Shown: in pieces, positions 35,501-46,493 of the stretch
How the letters are laid out: every line of letters begins with the position of its first letter
Position numbering within the stretch: position 1 is the stretch's first letter
Source: Pratylenchus scribneri
Lineage: Eukaryota; Nematoda; Chromadorea; Rhabditida; Pratylenchidae
Assembly: GCA_030063045.1 (NCBI GenBank)
Contig: JAQSEB010000023.1
Span: 930,001-994,000 of the forward strand
Direction of reading: 5' to 3'
Length of the DNA stretch: 64,000 nucleotides
The notes under the pieces: model-generated
Told to the model about the DNA's origin: nothing
What the model saw: only the letters and a program-made list of their open reading frames with translations
Databases searched by the model: none
Program-made: the position numbers and the translations under genes

Positions 35501-38500
35501 CCCGTTTAATACCCTTTAATTGTTGACCAAACCAAAATGGGTTTAAACCGTTTAATACCCTTTAATTGTTGACCAAACCATAACAAATTATATACCATTC
35601 ATTGCGTCTTGACCAGTTCTATCCAATTTTAATTTGATTTATGAATGTAGGATAAACCCATACTTAAACTATTATAATTATTTTGATATGTATTCATTTT
35701 TCGGCAATTTCAATGTTTTTTGGCTAATTGATAATAATTTGAACTTGCCTGAAGCAATATTTCCTGCGACGGACGGCTCTCTTGCTGATTTGCATATAGG
35801 CAAAGCATGTTGCCTTGGAGGCGAACGAATATCGGCTTCCAATAACGATCAGTCATCAATTTCTTCTTTGGCGGATATCGCATCAACAAATCCCAGCCAT
35901 CGCCACGGAATTGGATGGGGAATTCTGCCAACGGTTGTGAATCATCCTCATCGAATAGAGGCGTTTCCGAATCGGCCACCTGTGAATGTGGAGATCGAAT
36001 TAAATTGGATTTGAATGTGGTCGAAAACAATTAAATATCGCAATCGGCTACCATGAGCCAGTTTTTATCTATAGCTCATCGAGGCACTGTGGCCAATCTG
36101 AAATGGCGATTTACCATTTGAAGGCCAAAATGTCCTCTATAATATGGCTTTTTTTTATTTTTGTAAATCGAATTAAAAATCTTATATGCCCTTGAGTGTA
36201 TCAAACTCAAATTTTTGAGTAAAAGCCGCTTATTTTCAAAATGTTTTAAATTTATAAAGGCCACTTTTTTAGAGGACATTTAGAGCTTTCTAATGGTATA
36301 TCGCCTTCCTAAAATAGTTGTGTCCTTATTGAGCTAGGGTCAAAAGAATGCGGTTTAGGTTATTTACTTCTTTTCCTCCATTTCATTCAGCGATTTTAAT
36401 TAGCCTCAGCTCATTAGGCAATTAACTAATTTGAATATTTAAGAGTGCATTTAATAGACTGAAATGTTGGCTATCCATTGATATGTTGATCATAGAAAAC
36501 AATAAATTTATGGCTAATTATGACCAAAAATTTGATAAGAGAAATTATTATACATACTAATAAGATAATTTTCATATTATGGCCATAACTTTATTAAAAT
36601 TTGGCATTCCTAAATGTTCAAAAATACACTTCTTTAAATTATTTAAATTGGTCAATTGGCTGATGAGCTGTGAGGAAAATGGCTGATTAATGATAAGATG
36701 AAAGAGCCAAGATGGAATTGACTACAATGTCCACTCATGGATTCAAATGACATTAAAACCAACCGGTGCTTTGAAATCGTCTTCAAATCCGGGTGGCCTT
36801 GCGGCAGCCATCGACGGTGTCATTGGGCTACCGCCTTCCGGTGTTGGCGTGGACAGACGTGAAATGGATAGTCTATCCATCCTCTCATCCGCCACAAATT
36901 CTCCCTCATGTTCAGCCTCCCTTCTGGCCCTTTCCAATTCCGCCGCTTTTCTCGCTTCCGCAATTATTTCCTCCATTGGTTTCACCTTAAATGGATCCGC
37001 AATTTACATAATAATAATTGTTTAAGGGGTTTGCCCTAAATTCTCAAACCAAATATACCCAAAATTGGATAGAGCTGGTCAAGACGCATTGAATGGTATA
37101 TAATTTGTTATGGTTTGGTCAACAATAAAGGGGTATTAAACAGTTTAAACCCATTTTGGTTTAATGGTTCAAAACCTATTTAGGTTTTATGGTTCAAAAT
37201 CCATTTTGGTTTAATAGTTCAAAACTCATTTTGGTTTAATGGTTTAAAACTTATTTTGGTTTAATGGTTCAAAACCAATTTTAATTTAATGGTTTAAAAA
37301 TTATTTTGGTTTAATGGTTCAAAACCAATTTTGGTTTAATGGTTCAAAACTAAATTAGAATTGGTTAAACCTAAGCCAAAAACATAATCAAATGATGCGT
37401 CTTGACGAGATCTATAATATCAATTGGGTATAAGGTTTAATGGTCTATAAACCACTCTTTCAACCGTTATTATCTTTCGACATTAATGCCCACCTCAAAT
37501 GGATCGGCCATTTCCTTGGGCTGCGGTGCAAATGGATCTGCTTCCGATTCGCCTTCTAATGTGGCATTGGCTTTGGTCGTATCGAATGGATCAACGGTGG
37601 TGGCACACAATTTTTGGGTCAATTCCATCTCGGATTGAGAAGGTGGCAGTAGGGAGGCATTGTCAAAAGCGGCCCAATTTCGTGCCGGTGCCGTCGGCGT
37701 TTCTTCCATTTGGGCAATTTCTACAGTTGGTTTTGCTTCTTCCTTCATCTTTTCTTCTTCTTTCTTCTTATCTTCATCTTCTTCCTTCATCTTTTCATCT
37801 TCTTTCTTCTTATCTTCATCTTCTTCCTTCATCTTTTCATCTTCTTCCTTCATCTTCTCATCTTCCTTCTTCTCCTCATTTTCCTTCCTCTTCTCTTTCT
37901 TCTCCGTCTCTTCTTCTTCCTCTTCCTGCGCTTCCAGCTTGAATCCATGTTGAGCGGCAATTTTCTTGGCCAATTCTGCCGCAGCCTTCTCCAAATCCAC
38001 CTCCCTTTTTGGGTCAGCCGGCGGCGATCCAGCCCTTTTTGCCGTTCCCACCATTCCACCAATGGCGGCGCCCAATCCGCCAAATCCCTTTTCTAACTTT
38101 TTCATCTTCTTCTCCGCCTTTGCCCTCTTCCTTTCCGCCTCTTGTTGAGCCAATTGTTGGCGCTGTGAGGCACTCAACTGCATTCCTTGGGGGCCGGCTT
38201 GTGCCAAATATGTTTGCACTTGTTCGTCGTCTTTCAGCTCGCCAGCTGCTGATCCAGTGCCCAATTGGCCAAGCCTTTCTTCAGTGCTTTTCACCGCTTG
38301 ACTCACCTGAAAATGGCACATTTCTCATTTAATTCAAGTGGATATGTCCAAATTTGACACTTATTATAATCATCAAGGATTGAACCAATTTTGATGATTT
38401 TATTATCAAATTAAAGAGCAGACTTTTGGCTATAAAATAATATTAATTTTATTTAAATTTGTTTAAAATTTATGGAGTTTTATGACCAAAAAACCAATTA

Positions 38501-41500
38501 ACATTTTGCCAATCCATAGTAAAGGACATTTTAAGTGGTTTTTTGGCCATAACTTCATTATTTCTGAACAAATTTAAATAAAATTAATATCACTTTATAG
38601 CCAAAAGTCAGCCCTTTAATTTGATTCTAAAATCATTAAAATTGGTTCAGTCCTTGATGAGTTATAAGCGCTCGCGACAAGTTGGAGCGTATCAAATTTA
38701 ATTTTATTCCTTACCTGTTCCGTCATTTTCTTGAATCTTGCCCATGGGTCTTCTTCATCCACAGTTTTTTCCTCCACTTTTTGTGATGGAGCCTTCTCCT
38801 CCATTTCAGGCTTTTCCTTTCTTTCAATCCGAGGCGATGGCTGCGTGGGTGGTCTCGATGGGGAAGGAGCCGGTGGCCGAGAAGGCGGAGGGGCTTTTGG
38901 ACGTGATGGAGGCGAATTACTCACTAAAATTATTATTTAAAATTTGTCTTTTTCTTTAGCCCGAAATTGAATGATTCGGTATAGCCGACTTGAATAGTTT
39001 GGACATTCTTTTGGCTATATCTCAATAGGGAACAACCAATTCAGAAAGGCGATATATCTTTCGAAAGCCCTAAATGTCCGCTAAAAATTGCTTAATTAAT
39101 TTTTGAAAATTGAACAAAAATTTGTAAAATAAGCAGTTTTTGCTTTGCGAATTCGGGTTTATTATACTCAAAGACATGTAACCCTTTTTATAAGGCCTAA
39201 ATTAATAAAATTTAAAAGAGCTATATTATAGAGGGAAATTTATGTATCTCCTTCTCAATTCCCAAATTGATTATCGCCTTTTCGAGCTATGGCCAAAAGA
39301 ATACCCCAATATTTTATTGGTCGTATAGAAGATTCCCCTATCTCTACCGCCCGCATTTGACCCTACCTTTTTGCCCTTCCTCTCCACTTGGTTGTTCTTC
39401 AGGCGTTCTGCTTGGACTTGGCCCAATTGGCGGTGGCCTTGGTGGCACTATCGCCGCACCATGCACCGAAATTGCATTCTCTTGCGCTTCCCAGGAATAT
39501 GGGTCGGGTGTTCGCGTTCTCTGAGGTATCAACGGAGCAGCGGAAAGGCCAAATTGAGGTGGGGCTGGTGGAATTGGTGGTGGTGGTTGAGGAGGCAATG
39601 GAGGCGATGAATAAATGGAGGAAGGGGCTACAGAGGCAACGGATTCAGCAGGCCCAACAACACTGGAAGATTGGCCATATTGAGAATAGTCAATTGAAGA
39701 TTGCCCATCGTTCGCTTGGCCATAAATTCTTGTTGTTGATTGGCCATAATCTGCTGGTGGCTGGCTACACTCCATGAATGGATTGCCTCCTCCTCCAAAT
39801 TGCTCTGTTGACGCTGGGGCCGCCACTTCATACTGACCTTTACCTCCATATTGGCTGTATTCAGTGGGCATTGTGTCTGAAATATTGGTTTATTTTTATT
39901 TTTTTTAAACTATTTAATCTGCTCAAAAATATTGCCTAAATTATTATAATGGTTTAATGAAGGGTTTATCCTTCATTCACAAACCAAATATACCCAAAAT
40001 TGTATAGAGTTGGTCAAGACGCATTGAATGGTATATAATTTGTTATGGTTTGGTCAACAATTAAAGGGTATTAAACGGTTTAAACCCATTTTGGTTTGGT
40101 CAACAATTAAAGGGTATTAAACGGTTTAAACCCATTTTGATTTGGTCAACAATTAAAGGGTATTAAACGGTTTAAACCCATTTTGGTTTAATGATTCGAA
40201 ACTAATTAAAATTGGTTCAATCAAATCTAAAACATAATTAATTGATGTTTTTTGATTGATTTTTAAGGCTTATGGGTTTAATAAGATAAGCTTCTGAACC
40301 ATTACAATCTTTTCGGCAAATTTAATACTATTCATTTTATTTTTCCCCTACCATAATCCCCATATGATTGAGTGGTGCCTCCTCCATATTGTTGGCCATA
40401 TTGTTGTTGTTCCATTTCCGAATATTGTTGTTGACTATAAGCCCCTCCATATGGATCCACTGCTGTGCTGGGCATCCCTCCATAAGCGCCTCCATAATCC
40501 GATATGCCCCCGTATTGCTCTTGCCCATATTGTTGGCCCATTTGTGAATATTGACCATATCCATGTTGACCATAAGCTTCTTGGCCATATGCTTGTTGGC
40601 CATAATTTTCTTGGCCATATCCTCCTTGGGTATATCCGGCCTGGCCATATCCTCCTTCATGGCTATAATTCTCTTGGCCATATGTACTTTGGCCATATCC
40701 TTCTTGGCCATGCGCCCCTAGGCCATATCCTCCATCATGGCCATAACTGGTTTGACTATATCCTTCTTGGCCATATCCCCCACTTTGGCCATATTCTGTT
40801 ACGGCCTGCCCATATTGACTTCCAATTGTGCTGGCTTGACCCGCATATGCCTCTCCTTCTTCGAATGGATTTGAGGCAACATTCACCTCGGCTGGTGGAT
40901 ATGGATATTCCAATGTGGCGGTCATCCTTGCTTCCACCGCAGATTCGAACAATTCCAATCGGTTCTTCCCTCCTGTTTCAATGCCTTCAACGTGTTCTCG
41001 CATTTGAGCTTTCTGCTCCCCTTCCACTTCCTCCGTTGCCCTTTCCGCCTTTTGAGGCGGAGGAGGCGGTGGCGCAGCCCGAATAGGGGCTGGCGATTGG
41101 GAGGAGGCGAAATGAGCGGGGGCATCGAATGAGGCTTCCAGTTGCGAGGATTGGACGGTTTCCGGAATGGGCACGGAGGAAAATGATTGTTGTATAGGAG
41201 TGGATGTGGGCGTAGGTGGAGGCGATTTGCCGGACTCCTAAATGAGGGAGAATGTGGTTTAATTAAAAGAAGGAGAGTAATAATTGAGTATAGCCAATAG
41301 AATACCTGCATCGGTTTTTGACCCATAGCTTAACAAGGCAATTATTTATAAACGAAGGCGATATATTTTTGTAAAGCCTAAAGTTTCCTCTAAAAAGTGG
41401 CCTATTAATTTTCTAAAAAATGAGCTCCTTTAAAAATTAAATGAATTTGAGTATAATAAATCTTAATTTTCTAATTATGTGAAGAAAGGCAACTTATTTT

Positions 41501-44500
41501 AAAAATTGCTTTAATTTATCAAAATATTATGGAAGCCCTTTTTAGAGGACATTTAAAGCTCTCGAATGGCATATCGCCTTCCCAAATTGGTTATTTTCTT
41601 ATTGAGCTATAACCCAAAACAGCCTATGGGTACTCTGTCGACGCGATCTAATCATTCTGATTCGAAGGGTAAGGAAGGATATGGGAATTCACTGACCATT
41701 TTTATGGAATTGCCGCTGGTATTCAATTGGCTTATGGTGGCCGCCCCAAAATCGCCACCGTATTTCTGTTCAGTTTCCTCAATCAGTCGATGCACTTCTT
41801 CGTGCAATTGTTTGGCCAATTCTGAAAAAATAGAAATATGGGTGGAAAAAATTGAATTTTGAGGAATTGTTCCAGGCAAGTCAATATTTTTGGAGGGGCC
41901 ATTCAAATGCAAACACACAAAAAAAGTGCCCTCGGTTGGCTGGGCACTCGAGGGGAAATGGGGAAAGGAGGAAAAGCCGCCCAAGTGCCGTCGCCGCCGC
42001 CCTTTTTTGTCATTCTTTTGAAAAAATGACGAAGCAAATAGCCTGAAAGGGTTTCTGGCAAAGGAAGGAAGGGAATGGGGCCAAAAATGATGGTGTAAGA
42101 TTGATTGGGCACAAAATTGTAGCATAAAACAAAGTTGAAGAAAAGGAAAAAGAAGTGGAAATTGGGTATTTGAGATGAAAAGTAAATGAAGCAAATGCAG
42201 GGGAATGAAATAAATGGCAAATGGCCAAGAGGAGGCTGGCGAGAATAGGCAAATATGTGTTGTGGAGGGAAGGAAGGAAAGAATCCATTTTGCATCGATT
42301 TCTTCCCCTCCCCCTTCCCATTGGCACAATTATTTATGCGCTCGCACGGCTCCCAACTAGCCACTTTTGAGTCTTGACAAATGGGCAACAAAAAGAAGCA
42401 AAAGAGGGGAGAAGGAAGTGGCCAAAAATGTCCAATAATAATGTTTTTTATTGTCTTGTGAAAATTTACCCAAAATTAAATGTTTGGGAAATAGGTGGTA
42501 TTAAATTTTCGCCAAAATATGTTTTCACTTTCTTAGAAAATGTTCGCCAAAATGTGTTTTCCCTTTCTTAGAAAATGTTCGCCAACATGTGTTTTCACTT
42601 TCTTAGAAAATGTTCGCCAAAATGTGTTTTCCCTTTCTAAGAAAATGTTCGCCAAAATGTGTTTTCCCTTTCTTAGAAAATGTTCGCCAAAATGTGTTTT
42701 CCCTTTCTTAGAAAATGTTCGCCAAAATGTGTTTTCCCTTTCTTAGAAAATGTTCGCCAAAATGTGTTTTCCCTTTCTAAGAAAATGTTCGCCAAAATGT
42801 GTTTTCCCTTTCTAAAAAAATGTTCGCCAAAATGTGTTTTCCCTTTCTTAGAAAATGTTCGCCAAAATGTGTTTTCCCTTTCTTAGAAAATGTTCGCCAA
42901 AATGTGTTTTCCCTTTCTTAGAAAATGTTCGCCAAAATGTGTTTTCCCTTTCTAAGAAAATGTTCGCAACACGTGTACACAGCTCCAATATTTTTAATGT
43001 TTTTCGCTCACCTCCAACATTTTTGCTGCAAATTTCCGCCTCCTCATGTCCTTCGCCATTTTGGGCCTCAAAACTTTCCCATTCCCTGCTTTTTCGTCGA
43101 TGGATCACAGGCTTTTTTGGCGCCTTACTTGCATATTCCGGATTGGATTCGATCAAATCCTCGCCTTCTCCAGTAGCCCAAGGACAAATTGCCGTCGAGC
43201 CACAACGAGTTCGAGTCCAAAAAGGGAAGGGGGAATGCGCATAAATGGGCAAAAAAAGTTTTTGAATAAATAGGCATGTTAGGTATAGGTATATTTTGTC
43301 TGAATTTCTTTTTCTGTGTATCATAGAGGGTTAGCATAAATTTTCCCCCTCTAATTTTCTCCAATTTTTTGACTTACCGTTGGACCTCGATTCTCGGCCA
43401 AATCCCTGGCCCCGGTTGAGAATCGCCTTTGGCCATCTTTCAACTCTAAAATTATCAATACGAATTATGCCCTTATCAAATTCCCTTGGCCACCCAACTC
43501 TTTTTTGGGATCACAACGCGCATTTTGATGGCAGTGTTGTTGGCCAATGAGTCAGGAGGCATTTGGCCACGATCGAAATTGAAATGGGAGGATTGGCCGG
43601 CAGCAGAAGAGGAGGATGCCATTTCCACACTGAATGAAGATTCCAAACGGGAGAAGGAAAGGCCCGTCGGGGTGGTTGGCCGAGGGCGCGCAATGTCTAC
43701 TGGAGGCGGTGAATGTTGGCGACGCATCTTAAGAAGAAGGGGGAATAAGGCAAATTGGCATTGACAAGCAAAAAAAATATGGAAAAAAGGAGGGAAAATG
43801 GAAGGAAGGCCGAAAGCGTGAAGACGAGAAATGAAGGGGAAAATGGGTAAAAGCCGTAATAATCCGCGCCGAGTGTGCGGTCGAGAATGGGGATTGAATT
43901 TTTGTTGGTTAAGAGTGAAAGAGGAGGATGCCCCACCGCCACATTTTGTGCCAACTCCCCTCAAACAAATAATAACTGACCGAGGCGAAATGTTGTTGCC
44001 ATCGTTTATGGCCATCTTCTTCTTCTTCTCCTTTTGCTTTTGGCCTCGACAAAGTCGACGATGATGGACTCATGCCGGAGGAAAATGTGCTTTGTGCTGG
44101 AAATGACGCAAAATGAAAGGATTAGTTCAATAAGTGTTTTGCGCATTTCACCGAAAAATATCGTTTTAAAATATATCAATTAAACTATTTTTGTTTATAA
44201 ATTTATATTTTGAAACTTGTTTTAAGGGTTTTCGAAAATACTGAACTGAAAATATCATTAATAAATAGCCCAAACTGGTTTGGAAAAATATCTTAAAACC
44301 GGTTTGGATAAAATATCTTAAACTGGTTTGGATATAATGTCCCAAAACAGTTTGGATAAAATGTTTTAAACCGGTTTGGATAAATGTTTTAAACCGGTTT
44401 GGATAAAATATCTTAAACTGGTTTGGATATAATGTCCCAAAACAGTTTGGATAAAATGTTTTAAACCGGTTTGGATAAATGTTTTAAACCGGTTTGGATA

Positions 44501-46306
44501 AAATGTTTTAAACCGGTTTGGATAAATGTTTTAAACCGGTTTGGATAAAATGTTTTAAACCGGCTTGGATAGAATGTCCCAAACCGGTTTTAATAAAATG
44601 TTTTAAACCGGTTTGGATAAAATGTTTTAAACCGGTTTTAATAAAATGTCTTAAATGGCTTTTTTCGGTGAAATGCGCTAGCATCTTTAAATGATTTTTA
44701 AAGAAGACTCCGCATACCAAATGAGGCAATTTCGGCATTTTCCTCCTCTTCGCCATTATTCCCCAATGCCATCTTGCCGTTGTCCTCGCCTTTGAGCAAA
44801 CTTTTGTGCAATTCAAATTCTTGATCGACCAACTTAAATCATACAATTTTTTTTCCTTCCTTTCGTTTCCAACCTCTGGCCCCGGCACTCGCATTGTGTA
44901 TTTTTGGGTTTCCCCTTTGGTTGGGTCCATTCGAGTAGCCTGTGTGAAAATATTCAATTATCCATTTGGCATATGACCTTCCCATGGAGAAGGATGGAAA
45001 TGGCCCCAATCTCGATTAAAAACTATGCCAAATCCCATTGTCCTTTTTAAATTTTCCAGAAATAAGACAATTCAGCACAGGCCGATTGAGTATATAGTCC
45101 ATTCTTTTGGCCATAATTCAACAAGGAAGAAACCAATTCAGGGAAGGCGATATACCATTGGAAAGCACAAAAAAGTCCTCTAAAAGATGGCTTTCTGAAA
45201 CATTAAGCCCACACGGTAATATGTTTTTGGATAATAGTAGAAGGGTTTGATTCTTAAATTCTTATAGTTTTTCCCTCGCAAAACTGCAAAAATTTTCAAA
45301 ATATTTTATATCTAGAAGTGTAGAGCATTTTCCGCTCTATCAAATAATTCATTAAAATTGGTTCACCCATTAATGAATTCCAAAAAATATATTTTATTGC
45401 TTGCCCCAAGTGGAAGGGGAAAGCTGGGTGATGAATGCCCTTTATCCGTGTAGAACACTCTCATCACTCGTTATTAAAAGGAAAAGGGAAAAATACGGTA
45501 ACAGAGGTGGCTTTCCTCTTCACAAGCAGCCAATCAGAATGAATGCCTGGAGGGCAAATCACCTATTCATTTGGATCCATTTCCCTCTCCTTTCTATTCC
45601 TTTGCCTCCTTGATTAAGAAGGGAAAAATACGGTAGCAGAGAAATTCCCTCTTCACAATCAGCAGCCAATGGGAGAAATGCCTGATTGCGAGAGTGAGGC
45701 TAAAATCACTTATTCATTGGGTCCCTCTCATTCCCTCCCTTTGTATTTGAACCGATTCTTGAAAGTGATCAATTTTGTGCCTTCATATCTCCCTTCAATC
45801 CCAACCATTTTTGTTGATCTTAATATGATTGGATAGAGCAGAAAATTGCCTATCTCTTAATATAAATATTATTCGATTTTTCTTTTAAAATGAAAACAAA
45901 TTTTAAGAGAATTAAATATGTTGGAATTCGAAGAAATTTGGGGTTAAAAAGATTCAAAGATTAAGATTATACGGCTGGCTTTTCTAAAATTTAAATATAG
46001 GCCACTTTGTAAAGGACACTTTGCGCTTTCGATCGGTGTATCGCCTTCCAAATTTGGTCTATTGCCTCGTTGAAATATGGACCAAAAGTTTAAGTAGATT
46101 TTCCATACCAACAATTGACCACCAACCACTTCGATGATTGTTTCGGTCGTGCTGCTTTCCTTCATTCCGCCGGCTTCTCCTCTCGGTGCAAATTCCTCCT
46201 CTTCTTCTTCCTTTTCTCCCTTCTCCGCCTTTGGCCACTCTTCATCAACGGATTCGGTGAAACTTCGAATGGCGAATTGTTGGCGACGAAGTTCATCCAC
46301 GGACAT
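29542..46306 (-). CDS. unc-41: UNC-41 / stonin orthologue, endocytic adaptor
   Basis: 21 exons, all in phase, 1833 aa: 46306-46109, 44939-44874, 44832-44718, 44096-43981, 43727-43499, 43445-43378, 43159-43012, 41821-41697, 41237-40352, 39876-39367, 38923-38715, 38306-37494, 36985-36764, 35979-35749, 34314-34000, 33553-33293, 32140-31760, 31034-30928, 30878-30693, 30260-30120, 29716-29542. Stonins recruit synaptotagmin into clathrin-coated vesicles at synapses. The stonin homology region starts at about residue 1236 ([18 protein letters not shown]), followed by the mu-homology domain ([53 protein letters not shown]). NPF (two) and DPF (three) motifs precede it, suited to EH-domain and AP-2 partners. 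Also present: a YGQ-rich segment (about residues 430-650) and a Lys/Glu block with repeated EDEKMKEED (about 1050-1110). Exons 6-7 have the weakest splice support. Confidence 0.9.
29770..30080. mobile_element. FBb foldback element
   Basis: ATCAAATTAAAGAGCAGACT at 29824 and AGCCAAAAGTCTGCTCTTTA at 30018. unc-41 intron 20. Confidence 0.7.
30310..30660. mobile_element. FBa foldback element
   Basis: Arms GGGAAGGCAATATACCATTT and CGAATGGCATATAGCCTTCT. unc-41 intron 19. Confidence 0.65.
31180..31530. mobile_element. FBb foldback element
   Basis: Left end CCAACTTGGCGCCGTGTAAA, then ATAACTCATCAAG; right end CCTTGATGAGTTATTTTAAA, then GACGACAAGTTTTTGGCC. The outermost pairing is readable here. unc-41 intron 17. 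Confidence 0.7.
32235..32550. mobile_element. FBa foldback element
   Basis: Left TCTTCTTTTGGCCATAGCTC, right AAGATATGGCCAAAAGAACG. unc-41 intron 16, first of two. Confidence 0.65.
32570..32890 (+). repeat. Dx dispersed repeat
   Basis: ATACCGTATCCTATACTTAT at the left and TTATAGAGCAAAGAATTCTC at the right; the right part is the reverse complement of 2165-2250. Sandwiched between two FBa copies. Confidence 0.45.
32960..33275. mobile_element. FBa foldback element, diverged
   Basis: Left GGAAGGAGGAATACCATTGA, right GGCATAGCGCCTTCCAAAAT. unc-41 intron 16, second copy. Confidence 0.6.
33610..33960. mobile_element. FBb foldback element
   Basis: Nearly symmetric: TATAATTCACCAAGAACTGA at the left, CTCCTTGATGAGTTATAAAC at the right, with the GAGCAGACTTTTGGCTATCA arm and its inverse. 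Fills intron 15 of unc-41 (33554-33999). Confidence 0.7.
34358..35707 (-). mobile_element. M46 element, about 25 units
   Basis: 1350 bp with ends TTGCCGAAA (34358) and TTCGGCAA (ending 35707). The internal 46-bp array is internally duplicated: two paired variants recur exactly 506 bp (11 units) apart (AAACTGTTTA at 34901 and 35407; GGGTTTAACCC at 34987 and 35493). Fills unc-41 intron 14, leaving 43 and 41 nt. Confidence 0.9.
35743..35751 (-). other. GC-type 5' splice site of unc-41 intron 14
   Basis: Exon 14 ends CAG and the intron begins GCAAGT on the minus strand. No GT donor keeps the phase into exon 15 ([14 protein letters not shown]), and CAG|GCAAGT is the strong consensus expected of a GC-AG intron. 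This is the only non-GT donor I needed in the window. Confidence 0.7.
36040..36365. mobile_element. FBa foldback element
   Basis: Left CCAGTTTTTATCTATAGCTC, right TATATCGCCTTCCTAAAATA. unc-41 intron 13; the remaining 36366-36763 of that intron shows nothing recognisable. Confidence 0.6.
37005..37482 (+). mobile_element. M46 element with a different amplified unit
   Basis: M46 left arm and a single 46-bp unit, followed by about seven copies of a shorter unit around TTTTGGTTTAATGGTTCAAA, normally the single right-arm junction sequence. So another segment of the element has expanded here. Right end TTTCGAC at 37476 lies 11 nt from the exon 12 donor. Confidence 0.75.
38340..38690. mobile_element. 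FBb foldback element
   Basis: Left TAATCATCAAGGATTGAACC, right CAGTCCTTGATGAGTTATAA. unc-41 intron 11. Confidence 0.7.
38980..39315. mobile_element. FBa foldback element
   Basis: Left GACATTCTTTTGGCTATATC, right TTTTCGAGCTATGGCCAAAA. unc-41 intron 10. Confidence 0.65.
39932..40319 (+). mobile_element. M46 element, three units
   Basis: Left end TTGCCTAAA, right end TTTCGGCAA. unc-41 intron 9, flanks of 55 and 32 nt. Confidence 0.75.
41280..41625. mobile_element. FBa foldback element
   Basis: Left TTTGACCCATAGCTTAACAA, right TTATTGAGCTATAACCCAAA. unc-41 intron 8. Confidence 0.6.
42509..42967. repeat. 35-bp tandem repeat, about 13 units
   Basis: Unit containing GAAAATGTTCGCCAAAATGT then GTTTTCCCTTTCTTA, with CTTA / CTAA variants. 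In unc-41 intron 7. The rest of that intron (41822-42508) holds no element I could name. Confidence 0.9.
44141..44678. mobile_element. CG24 element with perfect 18-bp inverted ends
   Basis: GCGCATTTCACCGAAAAA at 44141-44158 is exactly inverted at 44661-44678. Inside (about 44270-44655) is a tandem 24-bp unit around AAACCGGTTTGGATAAAATG. 538 bp, no ORF. Fills unc-41 intron 3 (44097-44717), leaving 44 and 39 nt. I could not see a clear target duplication. Confidence 0.8.
45085..46095. mobile_element. FBa foldback element split by a Dx insertion
   Basis: Left half 45085-45310 (GTCCATTCTTTTGGCCATAA, GGGAAGGCGATATACCATTG). Right half about 45965-46095 (GGCCACTTTGTAAAGGACAC, GGTGTATCGCCTTCCAAATT). 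unc-41 intron 1. Confidence 0.6.
45330..45880 (+). mobile_element. Dx repeat, inserted in an FBa copy
   Basis: Contains two diverged copies of GGGAAAAATACGGTARCAGAG ... TTCACAA-CAGCAGCCAAT (45488 and 45618), so it is internally duplicated. CCGCTCTATCAAATAATTCA at the left and TTGGATAGAGCAGAAAATTG at the right are roughly inverted ends. Homologous in reverse to 16230-16440. Confidence 0.55.
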
Positions 46307-46311
46307 TGTTT

Positions 46312-46321
46312 CTATGAAAAA
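46312..46321 (-). promoter_or_regulatory. candidate trans-splice or 5' acceptor before the unc-41 start
   Basis: The minus strand reads TTTTTCATAG then five bases before the ATG at 46306. In nematodes such a site is commonly used for spliced-leader addition; here it could equally be the acceptor of an untranslated upstream exon. Confidence 0.4.
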
Positions 46322-46334
46322 GAGAGGGGAAGAA

Positions 46335-46470
46335 AGTTTAACGGTTCAAAACTAATATTAAGATTGGTTAAACACAAGCCAAAACATAATCAAATGATGA
46401 GCCTTGACGAGATCTATCGATTTGGTTTATATGGTTTCGGGGTCTAGGATAAACTACTTTTGGGCATTAA
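46335..46470 (+). repeat. M46 right-arm fragment
   Basis: Only the 3' arm is present (AACGGTTCAAAACTAATATT, ATAATCAAATGATGAGCCTT, GAGATCTATCGATTTGGTTT). Lies just upstream of the unc-41 start. Confidence 0.6.
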
Positions 46471-46487
46471 TGCCATTATTCGGGCTC

Positions 46488-46493
46488 TTTATT
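46488..46493 (-). promoter_or_regulatory. AATAAA directly after a stop codon
   Basis: The minus strand reads TGA immediately followed by AATAAA, downstream of the small ORF ending at 46494. Confidence 0.4.

Noticed and set aside
41903..42391. Minus-strand ORF of 162 codons in unc-41 intron 7
   Set aside because: Phe/Pro/Ser-rich, no usable splice connection in phase with neighbouring exons; exon 8 ends at 41821.
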